From the NCBI GenBank assembly GCA_964017195.1, contig OZ024889.1, positions 58,656,358-58,720,357 on the forward strand: DNA of 64,000 bases, given 5' to 3'. Of this stretch, positions 1 to 11,014 are shown one piece after another. This DNA is from Siderastrea radians. Its lineage: Eukaryota > Cnidaria > Anthozoa > Scleractinia > Rhizangiidae. The first letter of the stretch is position 1, and every line of letters starts with the position of its first letter. The notes under the pieces were generated by a model, which saw only the letters and a program-made list of their open reading frames with translations, was not told the DNA's origin and made no database searches. The position numbers and the translations under genes are program-made.

Positions 1-403
1 CGTCCACAAATGTTTCCATTAAGGCGCGCAACATTGACTGATGACGTCATATGACGTCACAACAACGTTTTGTTCTCAAACGGCGGTCATCCTGGATAGG
101 TTAACACGAAAATGATCTAAAAATGTAAAATTTACTTCAAACAAGTAATGTTTTTTTTTTAATTAAAAGGAGGGAGATTCAAAATTCTGAAACACTATTG
201 TCTTGTCAAAAAGTGGTTGCCATGGTAACGTGAAACTTAATAGACAAGGACTTGTTACACCAAATTGTTCCCAGATAAATTTTAGGAAAATTCACCAAGT
301 TTGGAGGCTTTAGCCTGCTTAAATTTTAAGAACCGGCAACAGACTCAGAAAATTTATCCACGGCCCCAGACAGGATTGCGATACCTCTTACGTCATTTTC
401 ATA

Positions 404-622
404 TGTCTCTAACAAATAGATTCCATGTTGCCTTGCGTCTGTTCAGTAATAGATCACAGATGACGACAAAAGGTAGTAAGAACAAAAACGTGGCACACAA
501 GCCGTTAGGTGAGTGTGCCACTGATGTTCTTACTACCACATTTTGGCGTCTTCTGTGATCTAATTGTACTGAACAGACGCACAGCAACATGGAATCTATT
601 TGTTTTATATAATAAAGAGACA
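404..622. mobile_element. foldback MITE
   Basis: Two arms of roughly 95 bases are inverted complements (about 404-500 and 510-622). Both outer ends read TGTCTCT then AACAAATAGATTCCATGTTG on their own strand, and the loop is only about 15 bases. No coding capacity. It has the shape of a non-autonomous foldback element; the superfamily is not identifiable from the ends. Confidence 0.75.
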
Positions 623-805
623 AAGTGTAAAAAGAAACTTGTTTATTGTGAAAAATTCTGGAAATTCGTTTTCGAACAAGAAACGTTTTTCAGTTTCTTC
701 TTCTTGCTGTTTGTACTTATCTACAGCCTCGGAAAAACATTTTTCTACATTGTCGTTCTCCCAATCTGGTATACTATCCTCTAAATTTTCAAAACGTTCC
801 GCCAT
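605..805 (-). CDS. candidate first exon, unrecognised acidic protein
   Basis: A 66-codon minus-strand frame starts at an ATG followed by G (a favourable animal start context). Its first 55 residues are acidic and low in hydrophobics (start MAERFENLEDSIPDWENDNV), followed by KYKQQEEETEKR, which looks like protein composition rather than chance. The last 10 residues run into the end of the foldback MITE at 404-622, so the natural end of the exon is lost or unseen. No family recognised. It could be a retained first exon, a transposon-encoded N-terminus, or chance. Confidence 0.25.
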   Translation of the reverse strand: MAERFENLEDSIPDWENDNVEKCFSEAVDKYKQQEEETEKRFLFENEFPEFFTINKFLFTLCLFII

Positions 806-877
806 TTAAAAAAAAACAGTGGGAAAAAAGTTGCCAATGATGGCGTCATCTATGCGTCTGTCCTCTAATTAAACAAT

Positions 878-1056
878 AGAGTTCTTCTGTCGAAGGCACT
901 ATCGTGTGATAGGTTGCCCGAAGAAATTTGATATTCACAACAAATATACGCCCGAGAACGTAGTTCGAGGGCTTATATGAAGTTTGAACATCAAATTGTC
1001 GAGGGAATCTATCACACATAGGGCCTGAGACAGAAGGACTTTATTGTTTTTATTGT
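878..1056. repeat. foldback repeat
   Basis: The outer arms (about 878-903 and 1031-1056) pair around an AATAGAGTTCTTCTGTC / GACAGAAGGACTTTATT core. A second nested pair (GAAATTTGATATTCA against TTTGAACATCAAATT) and an inner GCCC...GGGC hairpin lie inside. It abuts the next MITE directly. Confidence 0.6.
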
Positions 1057-1189
1057 ACAACGCTAAATTTTGACCGAAAATTGCCAAAACCGGGCTCTAT
1101 GCGCTGATAGTCGCCCGCTGAGGAGAGACACTATCGTGTCACGTGATCGAGTTCGACCAATGAGAGCACACCAAAATTTAGCGTTGTAC
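1055..1189. mobile_element. 135 bp MITE, 18 bp perfect TIRs
   Basis: Perfect 18-base terminal inverted repeats lie at 1055-1072 (GTACAACGCTAAATTTTG) and 1172-1189. The interior is non-coding. Size and structure fit a non-autonomous DNA transposon; the flanks do not give a clear target duplication. Confidence 0.75.
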
Positions 1190-1358
1190 TATAATAGATC
1201 ATAGCTAAGAACCAATAAAAATGCGCGTAGAATTGAGCGTATTATATTAACTCTTATTCACAATAGCTCTAAGCCATTCAGCGTGGAAGAATTTGCACAA
1301 TATAATTATTATAAAATATCAAATTGAAATGTTTTACTCCTCCCGGAATACCGACACA

Positions 1359-1584
1359 GGGGCCCGTTTCTCGTAACTTTCGATAACTTTCCGGGCCAAA
1401 GCTCATTTATTTATCAGCTAATGGTAATTATTGGCGGAAACTTAGCGATATGCTTCACGAAATTATAAAAATTACAATTAAGCTTTCAAAATCAATAAAA
1501 GTTGTATAGCTATTCGAGAATATTTTGCACCTAAAATAGTTTTCGGGCCCGGAAAGTTATCGGGAGTTTTGAGAAACGGGCCCC
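1359..1584. mobile_element. 226 bp MITE, 39 bp TIRs
   Basis: Arms 1359-1397 and 1546-1584 are inverted complements with about 4 mismatches in 39. The outermost bases are GGGGCCCGTTTCTCG and the inner edge is ACTTTCCGGGCC. The interior is AT-rich and non-coding. Confidence 0.8.
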
Positions 1585-2209
1585 AACTTCCCCGACAGCC
1601 TGTGCTCACTTCTGAGGTTAAGCTACCAGAAGAGAATTCAAGCTACTTAGGATCGGCGAAATGTACATGTAGTTAAATGTGGAAAGGAGGCGAAATAAAC
1701 AGGTTGAGTCTGAGGGGAGACGGACCGAGCTTCCTTTTCTCTCCTTTCCCGTCTTTTTGAAAGAGAGCGAGCCAAAAAAATGCCCCGAAATATATTTGGA
1801 ACCGAAAAGTTTCGGGAATATTCTTGAGTAACAAACATCAGCTTATTCCTTGGGAGCCCCACTTTTAGGCTTGGCTAAATCTATACATTAGTGTTTAATC
1901 CGGCAGCTAGTGTTAGAGTTCACACATCTCGTAGAACATCAATACAGACTATCGCAAAACTTAAAGGATTTTTAGAGATTAAACAGAATTTGCTTGTTAT
2001 TAAAACAATGATAACCCGCGAAAACACCGCACCGAAACAATAAACCTTAAATTTAAAATAGTGGAACTTTCTTTTTATGACCATCATTCGTAACCTGAAA
2101 ATACCTAAATATTAAACTTCAACAGTCAAAAAGCTACATTTTAAGTCGTCAACCGTCCAAGATGCTCTCTCATTAAGCCTTTTTTCAAGTCGCTACCCTC
2201 TCCATTTCT
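1585..2209. other. no feature recognised
   Basis: Non-coding by inspection. The 71-codon minus frame at 1647-1862 has no recognisable domain and nothing to support it. The sequence is AT-rich with no clear repeat. Confidence 0.5.
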
Positions 2210-3140
2210 ATCATCGTACGTTTTTGAACGTTTTCCTGGCAATGACAAGCAAAGACGCATAAAACGTTTTGGAATTATAAAAACGCTTAGATGTCAATCT
2301 TGTGACAACAGTGCTGATTTGTAATGCATTTGCTATTCTCTCACAATTAAACATTTTAAACATTTTTCACAGCGGACAAGCTTGACGAGAGGTCATGATC
2401 AACGACTTCAATAAGTGTTAAACGACGTTTTCAGGAGGAAAACAGTGACCAAACAGTTTGCTGGACGGAAGAGTTACACTGTCTCAATCACGCTCTGGCC
2501 AAAACAATGCGGGTTTTACAATAAACCAGCACTTGCCTTGGAGATATACCTTGAGATCATGGAGAACCTAAGTACTACCATATCCTTAAGTTCGTTGTTA
2601 TGTCAGTAGAAGTTGTATGTTACCACTGTAGCCGGTCTGATTTACCTTGAAAGTAACGCTGGTTTTGGTTTTTGATTGCGATCGAGTTCCAGAACTACGA
2701 AAGAAAGAGAAAAGCACGTGTAAATAGTTCATTAAGCCATTAGAAGACAAATTCAAAGCAAGAAACAGTTGGGTCGTGGCTTCAGTGAGGCTCTTGGCAC
2801 CAGACAAATTTCAGTGCATTTGCACTTTGCGTGACCAAGCGAAAAATATTCCTTCGGATTTTGTTAGCCATCACCGTGATTAGGAGAACAGAGGATAGTT
2901 GGGGCTAGTAATACAAACGACTCAGGGAGTAAGAGTACATGCCACTTAACTTCGAGGGGGAGTACTTAGAAAAACTTCTTGCGGAGACGCAACGCCCAAG
3001 GTATAAACATATAAACACTTACCTTTTCATGTACCAGTGTTTATCGTCTTGTACTCCTTCGCTATACTTAGAACAAAATTGCCCCTATTTATACCTCAAA
3101 GGTAAGCCAAAGACAGTAGACCATCGCGGGCTTTTGGTCG
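2210..3140 (+). repeat. dispersed repeat X, copy 1
   Basis: About 0.9 kb matches, in inverted orientation, the segment near 62230-63240. Shared landmarks in order are GTTTGCTGGACGGAAGAGTTAC (2457 region), GAAAGAGAAAAGCA (2706 region), GAGTAAGAGTA then ATGCCACT (2928-2945), and CTCCTTCG followed by ATACTTAGAA (3055-3070). The frames at 2415-2609 and 2939-3478 lie in it but are not preserved in the other copy, so I do not call them genes. Family not recognised. Confidence 0.7.
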
Positions 3141-4230
3141 TTCGAAAGCAGGGCGGGAAAAGGTTGGGCGATGAAACGAGCAGTCCGCTCTTCAAGCGAT
3201 GTGTGATGCGGAGAAGTACTGGCACGAGCGCTCTTTCCGCGCTTCCGGTGCGTTTGGTAGCCGGCAAAATTTACCTTTCAACAAACCGGAAATCTCATTT
3301 TCTTTCTTTATTTTTCAGCCAGCCGTGCACTATGATTAAAACGTTTTTTCACAGTCCTGGCTCACAGGTTAAAATGTTTATGTCTGCTTGCATATTAGTC
3401 AATCTTCTTCACAGTAAGTTGGCTAGAAATGAGCTCAATTTGAGGGTGTCGAATGCTTGCTCTTGCCGCAAAACATGACATGGTTGTCTTTCATTGTCTC
3501 TTTACAAAAGCACCAAATAACTCCACCCTAAATCTTTCATATTTTAAAGGTCGATAAATTTTACATAACATAATAAAAAATTAGCTGGAGATATTTGAAG
3601 ATAGTGGCGTTTTGCAACTTTAAACTTTGCCTCCTTGCAACGCGCCATGGCGATGATTTGTCGCAACGCCGTCAACTGTATGTAAACAAATTCAAAGTGA
3701 AATTAAGTTTGAAGATTTCTCCCCCCTTTATCTCACAAAAACGTAGCAAAGAAAACCGTCTAAACTGAGGAGCAATTCTATTTGTAGTGCCTAAAGAAAC
3801 AGACAAGCATAGGAGAGGTTTTGGGGAAAAAGAAGAAGAAGCACCGTTTTGATGTTGATTTGATTTAATTAATTAACCAGGGACGTGTCCTAATTAACCA
3901 GATTAACCTTGCACGAGCTGCACGCATTATAAATACGCGCCATGCCACGCGTCATCCAAACGCCATTTTCCATCTTTTTACTTTACTCTGCTCGTTTTTA
4001 GACAGTTAGGCAGTTTTTTCAGCATCGATCAAGGCGGATAAGACAAAGAAAAGATAACCCAAAGTAGGCGTTTTTCGGGAACTTAATAGATTATCAGGAT
4101 TATGGAGGAAACCCAAGGAGGCAACCATTTTGATCTAGCCCCTGATTTGATCCCAGTCCACTGCATTACACCTTCTTGCTCGGACGCGCTCGTTTCATCG
4201 CCCAACCTTTTTCCGCCCTGCTCGAAAGCG
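3139..4230. repeat. 1.1 kb segment flanked by 49 bp inverted repeats
   Basis: 3139-3187 and 4181-4230 are inverted complements, sharing GCAGGGCGG then AAAAGGTTGGGCGATGAAAC. The left arm begins where homology to repeat X fades, so the segment may be an insertion. The right arm lies inside the tiny ORF at 4102-4233. Between them are AT-rich non-coding DNA and the candidate promoter at 3928. Confidence 0.55.
3928..3960 (+). promoter_or_regulatory. candidate TATA promoter
   Basis: TATAAATA at 3928-3935 is followed about 22 bases on by a TCATCC initiator-like site and a pyrimidine-rich leader. An ATG opens about 150 bases downstream (4102). A TATA box alone is weak evidence in AT-rich DNA. Confidence 0.3.
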
Positions 4231-4233
4231 TAA
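4102..4233 (+). CDS. 43-codon ORF or first exon, unrecognised
   Basis: The ATG at 4102 begins MEETQGGNHFDLAP and the frame stops at 4231. A splice-donor-like GTAAAT overlaps the last codon (AAAGC|GTAAAT), so it may be a first exon rather than a complete peptide. It is preceded by a TATA box at 3928. The stretch SSPNLFPPC is encoded again, on the minus strand, in the left arm of the inverted repeat near 3139-3187. No family recognised; it may be coincidental. Confidence 0.25.
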   Translation: MEETQGGNHFDLAPDLIPVHCITPSCSDALVSSPNLFPPCSKA

Positions 4234-4439
4234 ATTTTTGCGTCGTTATTTCATCGAAAATTTTGCAATCCTATTCAGAAACCAGAAGAGAATAGCCGAT
4301 CTTGAAAGTCACGTCTTGCGTCATTGGGACTAACTTCTTCACTTCTTGCGTGACTAGTAACATCATGCTTGTCGAATGTGGCAAACCCTTATCCAGACAA
4401 ATAAATAAATATAGGAACTGACAACGCGCGTGCCGACAA

Positions 4440-4740
4440 AATCATGGCTCAAAGCCTCGAAGCCACCGACAAAAAAAGGCCACAGTCAATTTTAAGGCCT
4501 TTGGATTCACTTCGTTGTCATAAACGCCAATCTGCTGATAAAACCAGCAGCATCTCCAGTCGTTTACGATGTTCCCGGAGTGAATGAAGCAATTGCTCGA
4601 ATTCTTGTTGTTTACCTCCGCTAGTACCATCATCCATTTTAATAAAAATCAGATGGATTTTGTTTGAGGCATAAAAAGACATCACGAAACTTGATATAGC
4701 TGAAAATAATTGCAAATTTCTTTCTTTTCAGAAACCTACT
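4440..4740 (+). repeat. repeat M, fragment A
   Basis: Holds the first half-module of repeat M. Its core is at about 4525-4577, with AATCTGCTGATAAAACCAGC leading into CATCTCCAGTCGTTTACGATG and then GAATGAAGCAATTGCTCGAA. It aligns with 5697-5900, 8853-9130, 12630-12715 and, inverted, 59460-59760 and 58180-58430. Confidence 0.75.
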
Positions 4741-5354
4741 GCCATAAATGGCCGGGGATTGGAAACTGGGACGTGTTTCATAACTGTAGTTTTACACTCG
4801 ATAATAATTAGGTCGAACCTGAACTCGCTAAATCAAAGTAAATTCGTTTCCCATCTGGTCAGTTTTCTTTCTAATTTACCCTCGATGATTAAGTTGAAAC
4901 GTATTTGGCGAACTGTTATGGACTGAAATTCTCCCACAACAACAAAACAGTTTTACAACATGTGTGGAAAAACTGACTAAAACTCGAACTTTAATAAAAC
5001 CCACTCTTTTTGGATTTGCTAGTAAGCCATGATATGCTGTATGTTTTGCAGTGTAGAAATGTAAGTCTAAGAGACAATTGGAGAAAAAAAAGGGCATTTT
5101 TGTTTCAATAGCAACGAAGCACGTCTGAAAACAATTAGACACTAGTACGGCTTAATTATGACATGATATGACTCCTAGGTTCAAACCATTTACAGCACTG
5201 CTTTATTCGCTAATAACTGGTCTTAATTCATGTCATCTTCCGATGGCTCGAACTCCCGAAAACTCGAATATTTCTCGACTTGCCTTGAGGGTCTAATTAG
5301 TTGGGAGTCAACTGTAGCCAATTATGTTTGGAATTTGCAGGACAGCAAATTCAC
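4741..5354. other. no feature recognised
   Basis: AT-rich DNA between two M-repeat pieces. The 88-codon minus frame at 4876-5142 shows no known domain. Probably old insertion material. Confidence 0.4.
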
Positions 5355-6990
5355 GTAATAATTCATTGCAGGTTTCCTCGCTTGTATATGTTGTCATCTC
5401 ATATTCTTAACTGCTCTTGACACATATTCTGTTCACAATTTCTCATTTCATATTTTTATCTCTTATTCGCATTTCATTTTCATCCTATATAAACTCTCGC
5501 ATACTTTAAAGACTCGTATTCTCATCTTATATTCTAAACTTTTATTCTCTTTTGCATACCTAGTTCAAAACTCTTATTTATTCGCATCTCCGGTTCTCAT
5601 CTTCTGGAAGATTTACATTTCCATTTTCATCACTAGCTTACTCATCTTTCTTAACATTTCATTTTATGCTCTTGTTACTCCCTTTTTTTGTCTTACATTC
5701 CCCAGTTGGTCACAATGTTCCTGCAGTGAATGAAGCAATCGCTCGAATTCTTGCTGTTTAGCGTGACGTTCAAAATAATTGGATGAATGTCCACCATACC
5801 ATCATTCATGCTAAGATAAACATCAGAAGGATTTGGCATGAGACCTTGAGATTTGCAAAAGGCAATTAAGAACAATTGTAATTTTTGCCTTGGCCAGGGA
5901 GCCTTTTTCCTTCCATGGACCGAAACTGAAAAATTATGCCTTTTTTGGCTACCTTACTGACCTATCGTATAACAACCCACGAAAACCTGAAGATACTGAC
6001 AGTGGACATTAAAGTGAACAATCCTACTGTCTTCCTCTGTTTTTATACGCTCATTCAATCTTTCTCTTTTTCTATGCTTAAGTTTTTTCATATGATCTCT
6101 CACTTTATTTTATCGTTCTATCTTTTTTAATGTCCTATTCCTCAGCTTCTTTATTTGGGCGCAATTGGCTCGTTCCCACCCTCGAATCTGCTGATGAAGC
6201 CAGCTCAATTTCCAGTTGGGACGATATTCCAGTGATTAATTAGACATGAACCATGATGTTAAAGTATCCCCTACTGCCACAGGCGACAGTCAGTATTGAC
6301 AGGAGCTCCTGGTTTTTAACAAGGATAGTTAGAAACAGTAACGCTTGTAAATTTCATGGACGGTCCAGAGAAAATATGTGCTATATACACCAGTTCTTGG
6401 CCAATGATATGTTTACTTGAGAAGTGATTATTTTCAGTTTAAACCACTGTTTTCTCTTACCTGTTCTTTTATATTTTTTCTTTCATTACCTCTTCCTCAT
6501 ATTCTTACTCATACTGTTAACTCTACCCATCGACCACACTAAGCCCCTATTTCTTTCCCACATTTCGTTCCAGTCCTCCGTTTATTACTCCTTACTAATA
6601 TTTCTTTATTTCAGTCTCTTTCATTCTCTAGCCTCTTCCATTCTCGCAGATATTCCTTCACAGTCTCTTAAACATTTTATCCTATCTTTTCGTGCTCTCT
6701 TGCTTTCTCCTTTCTTTCTTTGTCGCTGATATTTTTTATATTCTGTCTTATATTCTTTCCTCTTCATCTAATCTCATACGGTAATATTTTATTCTACTGT
6801 AATCACATTCTCCTTACTTCGCCGCAATCGGCTGATTTCCGGACGCATGTTAAAAAAAGGCCCAAATTAGTCCAATTGACTTCATCTCTTTCTTTTTCCT
6901 AGTTTTTCAGTGGCCTGAGGAAATGGGGTGCAAAGGATCGTGCGACGGCACCAAGCGCCACTCGTTGGTTATCACCGCGGGCACTTTTTT
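5355..6990 (+). repeat. repeat M, full module B
   Basis: The layout is: pyrimidine-rich tract of degenerate CTCATATTCT units (5385-5700); half-module 1 (5697-5900); half-module 2 (about 6150-6330, core GCTGATGAAGCCAGCTC); second pyrimidine tract (6420-6820); a closing box AATCGGCTGATTTCCGGACG (about 6827-6846); and a tail with GGATCGTGCGACG. Module C at 8600-10150 repeats the same order, and inverted copies lie at 57360-60120. Open frames in the tracts are hydrophobic low-complexity artefacts. Confidence 0.8.
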
Positions 6991-7166
6991 CAATTCATGT
7001 GCGTTTTGTTTACATTCATACTTCACTTTTATCCAAGTTTAATTTTACAAGAGTTTAAATGAGATCAATTTGTATTGTGCCTCTCTTCGTGAGGTGAACT
7101 GGAAGGGTATATCTTCGCAGCCACAGCCTTTGGTTTGCTTTTGGTTTGGCAAATGATATTTATAGT

Positions 7167-8574
7167 TATTAAAAACTTGGACTAGGTATATTGGATTTCT
7201 AGCATTTTGATTGGCTGAACGGAGCTAGGCTATCAGCTCATATACCTGCTGCGACCAAATATGGACAATGAACACTCAACAACAAAGTGAGCTGAAAGTT
7301 TTTTCCTCGCGAGTGACCCGGCGAGAAAAATGGATGAGAGAAATCACTTGGCAGCGAATTTAACTGATTAAGCAGAAATTCCAACAGCGTCACCGACAAG
7401 CATCACCAACAGCGTCGTCTTACACAAGTCAAAACTGTTTGAAGAAACTGTGCAGAAATAGAAATTCAAGCATTAAGCGTTGTGTTTACAATTTAAAATT
7501 TCTTTCATCGATCGTCACGTCGGTCATTGAAATCAAACTATGTTGAAATTGAACAAACGGTAGGTTTTATCAGGAAGGCTTTCCGCTTCAAAATATCACG
7601 ACAAGACATAAAATAAAACACAGTGAAATGAGGCGGATCACACATTCATGGCGAGTCGATGCGAAGATCATGAAGCAGTCTAAACAAGTACTGGGGAAAA
7701 AATACAGCTGCAAACTACCAAGAAGGAAGAAAAGGCGAGATTTTTTTCGGCTTTAACACGCAAAATTGATACCGGAAGGGCCCTGCCGGTTCGTTGTAGC
7801 TCTGTGTTCCAACAGGTCCAAATGCTCAGTTAGAAATCGGATGCCATGTAAACGTAGTTGAATCGCTTTTCCAGTTGTTTGAATGTTGTTTTTACCATTC
7901 CGGCCGTCCGCAACCTCTAAACCGAGAACAACGGTATTTTGTGCTTTGCGTTTAACAAACTATGATGGTGAATGCTAATGTTCCTCGCTTCAGTAATCTT
8001 GCTTCTGAGATACATAGAAATTACATCTTCAAGTTCAAATTTGTTCTGTCTTCAGTTCGATCAAACACGCACATGATGGCTCCGTTGTGCGAACAGATTA
8101 CAAACTTGTTCCGTTTCAACTCCAGCAGCTAACATGGTGAAATTGTACAGCTTCAATCCGCTTTGAACGATGACTACAACAATGTTTCACGAGAAAAATC
8201 AAACATGTACCATATTTCAGAGCCAAAAATTAGAAGATTTTTTTCCAAAACTTGTGCCACTTTGTTCACGTTCGAGCAGTTTTCATTGATTCATTCAGCT
8301 TTGCAATGAAACGCTGCAACACTTCGCAAGGTTTTGGCGCCTTTTTCGTTCAGTCATGTGATTGATTCTTGTTCCCTTTTTATTTCTTTTCTCATTTTTC
8401 CCGTTCTTTCTTGATTTTGTTTTTTAATAGTGGTTAAGTTTTTAATAAAACAATTATTCTACTCGGGCTTGCTGGATATTAAATGATTATAACCAACTCG
8501 GCGCTACGCGCCTCGTTGGTTATCTATCATTCGATATCCAGCGCCCCCTCGTAGAATAATTGTTAATTATCCGT
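7167..8574 (+). mobile_element. 1.4 kb element with terminal hairpin, copy 1
   Basis: Aligns end to end with 43974-45348 in the opposite orientation. One end starts near TTGGACTAGGTATATTGG and carries TTGATTGGCTGAACGGAGC. The other end is a long foldback (8449-8574). It is inserted between M modules B and C, while the second copy sits inside duplication unit 4, so it moved independently. No conserved ORF spans both copies, so it is probably non-autonomous; superfamily unknown. Confidence 0.75.
8449..8574. repeat. terminal foldback of the 1.4 kb element
   Basis: Arms of about 58 bases pair almost perfectly. The ends are AACAATTATTCTAC / GTAGAATAATTGTT, then GCTGGATAT against ATATCCAGC, then ATAACCAAC against GTTGGTTAT, closing on a GGCGC-TAC-GCGCC tip. 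The same hairpin occurs at 43974-44100. Confidence 0.85.
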
Positions 8575-8599
8575 CAGTTTTCTTGACGCTTATGATATG

Positions 8600-10150
8600 C
8601 AATATTTTCAATTAATTTTCTCATTTTTTCTGCTTCCTCATTCTCCTATCTCATATTATGTTGTCGTACTATCTCTCCTCTTTTTTTTTATTATTGCGCC
8701 AGTCATTCATTAATTATCTTAAATATTCATCTTTTATTTCCCTGCTCTGATATTTGCAACGTTCAGCAATCAGTAGTTTGTACGGCCACCTGGACGTCGT
8801 AGGAAGGAAATAGTCAAATTTTGAGCTGTTTGGACTCAACTCGTTGTCATGAGCGCTAATCTGTTGATGAAACCAGCTGCATCTTCAGTTGGTCGCGATG
8901 TTCCCGCAATAAATGAAACAATTGCTCGAATTTTTGGTGTTTATCACGGAGCCGATGATATTTGGATGCATGTTGACCAAACCGTCATCCATGTTAAAAT
9001 AAACAGCAGAAGCACTTGGCACGGGATGTTGAAAGTCGTGATGTGAAAGTAGAAATTAAAAAACGATTGTAACTTTTTTTACCTTCAAGGGAACCTCTTT
9101 CTTTCTATGGACAAACTGAAAGATTTAATTTTGTTGGCTACCTTTCTGACCGACCATATAACAACCCAGAAAAATTTGTAGATACATACTGCACGTTTTT
9201 CTAAATTAATCGCGAATAATCCTACTGACTCTAAAATTGTATTGCCAAAAATAAGTAATTCTTTTTCTCCTTACAGTCATTTCATTCTCTCTCTCTCTCC
9301 ATCATAATTTTCTCATACGTTTTCTTACTTTATGATATCGTTTTACCCCTTTCGATGCCACATTATCATTTTCTCTAATTCTTAATTTCGATTCAATCGG
9401 TTCGTTCCCGCCCTGTTATATATTGATGAAGCCAGCTCTAGCTCTAGCTGGGCAAGGTTTTCCTTAGGTTAGTTACGATGAAGCACAATATCAAAGTATT
9501 GCCCGCTGCTGCGTGCGACAAGCAGTATTTAACAAGGACATTTGAAAACAGTGGTGTTCGAGAGCCCAGAGAATGTAAAAGCTATACGTTTCGGACCAAT
9601 GATATGTCTACATGGGAGGAGTTTTTTTAAGATTTGTAAGCAATGCTTTTCTCTCACAAGTTCTCTTACACTTTGCTTTTCTTCCGTCTTCCATATAATC
9701 TTACTCATACCATTAACTACGTAACGACCAAGCTCTTTTTTTCTTTCCCACATTCCGTTCATAGTCTCTCATTTATTAACCCTTACTATTACTTTCATTT
9801 TAGAGTCTCTCATTCTCTTTCCTTTTTGTATTCCCTCACAGTCTCTAAAAATCCTCTGTTGTACTCTTCCCCCTGTCTTTTCATATTATTCCGCTCTTTC
9901 CTCTCTTTCTTTCTCGCTGATATTATTTCATATTCTTTCTCATCGTTTTATCTCATACAATCTTTTTATTTTACTGTACTCACATACCCCTTGTCTCCGC
10001 CCAATCGGCTGGTTTCCGGACGCACGTTAAAGAAGGCCCATAGTTAAAAATTGCACGCTACTTTGGCATGAGGAAAAGAAGGCGGAAAGGATCGTGCGAC
10101 GAGCGATTAGCACCACTCGTTGGGTGTCTCCGGGGATTTTTCAGTCACTG
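8600..10150 (+). repeat. repeat M, full module C
   Basis: Repeats module B in order: half-module 1 core at 8853-8905; the ATCCATGTTAAAATAAACA stretch near 8986; half-module 2 at about 9408-9560 including TGCGTGCGACAAGCAGTATT; pyrimidine tracts 9240-9400 and 9640-10000; the AATCGGCTGGTTTCCGGACG box at about 10003-10022; and the GGATCGTGCGACG tail near 10088. The frame at 8849-9046 (MSANLLMKPAASSVGRDVP) is an echo of the core found open in other copies. Confidence 0.8.
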
Positions 10151-10319
10151 TCAGTGCCCATCGCTAAGTTAAACAGTTCTTCTATGCAATTTACCGAGAC
10201 AGAATGATGAGAAATAGTATCGGGCGTAAGGCTGCATTTCCCTACGTAACGAAACCATTGGTTTGGCCTGGCTTTTACGTCTCCCATTTAACTATATTAA
10301 TATGCCAATTTTGTGACTA

Positions 10320-10562
10320 AACAGGGAGGAGACCAGGCGACCGCTTCCGCGAACACCTGCGAGAAGTCGAAAGAAATGACAAGGGCGCATCCAAACCAGT
10401 TGCCCGACACTTCAATCTACCTGATGATTCTTGCCAACACATAACGGTCTGCGGTCTTCCCCTACATTAGGGCAACACGAAAAGCCGCAAAAATTAAAAC
10501 AAAAATTCATCTTTCAAATCTACACTCTTAATCCTCACGGTTTAAACGAACGCTTCTCATTC

Positions 10563-10566
<4 letters not shown>
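10320..10566 (+). pseudogene. Penelope-like GIY-YIG endonuclease C-terminus
   Basis: The translated frame reads TGRRPGDRFREHLREVER, then KPVARHFNLPDDS, then after small frameshifts KFIFQIYTLNPHGLNERFSF. This is the C-terminal part of the GIY-YIG nuclease of Penelope-like retroelements (the ETGR...R..EH core and the LNPHGxNERFSFN end are characteristic). The GIY and YIG strands and the whole reverse transcriptase are missing. Stops after CGLPLH and near the AAAAATTAAAA run show it is dead. It is followed by an AAT microsatellite and, 350 bases on, by the element's hammerhead-bearing repeat. Confidence 0.8.
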
Positions 10567-10598
<32 letters not shown>

Positions 10599-10599
10599 T
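10562..10599. repeat. (TAA)n microsatellite
   Basis: About 12 uninterrupted trinucleotide units directly after the Penelope-like frame. Confidence 0.95.
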
Positions 10600-10800
10600 C
10601 TTAAAATAAATACCTTTATTGATAGTCATAGTGAAAATACAATGGACAGATTAATAATAATAATAATAATAATAATAAAAACTTTATTTAATGAGGGTAG
10701 CACGAAATAGTGCGAGGCACTAATAAACTTGTGGCCCTCCAACTTTCTAAGATATTTACAATGAATTATCTAAAAAGGCCCATAGTTAAAAAACTAATTT
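10600..10800 (-). repeat. retroposon 3-prime tail-like segments
   Basis: Read on the minus strand, two AATAAA-containing ends run into AAT-repeat tails: CATTAAATAAAG before 10678-10652, and CAATAAAGGTATTTATTTT before 10599-10562. This resembles 3-prime tails of LINE or SINE insertions lying inside the Penelope-like remnant. Family not identified. Confidence 0.4.
10652..10678. repeat. (TAA)n microsatellite
   Basis: Nine uninterrupted units, the tail of the second retroposon-like end. Confidence 0.95.
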
Positions 10801-11014
10801 CTTTTTGTTTTTTGTTTTTTTACGTTGCCATGTTTCCGCCAGTAGCGTAGCTCCACCCTACTACATATAAAACAAACACAAGCCACAATTTCACAATTCC
10901 TTGATTCGATCTGACAAAGGGCTAACGCTCGAAACGTCAGCTTTCAATTTCCTTACGGTGGCAAATTTACTTTATCAACTCAGTTGACGAATCTAAATTT
11001 ATGTGTTTCACGCC

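Noticed and set aside
605..805. Calling this a Crypton or QRICH1-type gene start
   Set aside because: Only a generic acidic N-terminus is present; no recombinase or DUF sequence follows, so it is left as an unrecognised exon candidate.
2939..3478. 179-codon plus-strand frame
   Set aside because: It starts in repeat X and leaves it after about 60 codons; the other X copy has a different, short frame there.
9643..10047. 134-codon hydrophobic frame, and similar frames at 6424-6729, 12438-12686 and 58390-58890
   Set aside because: Pyrimidine-rich tracts of repeat M translate to Phe/Leu/Ser strings that mimic membrane proteins.
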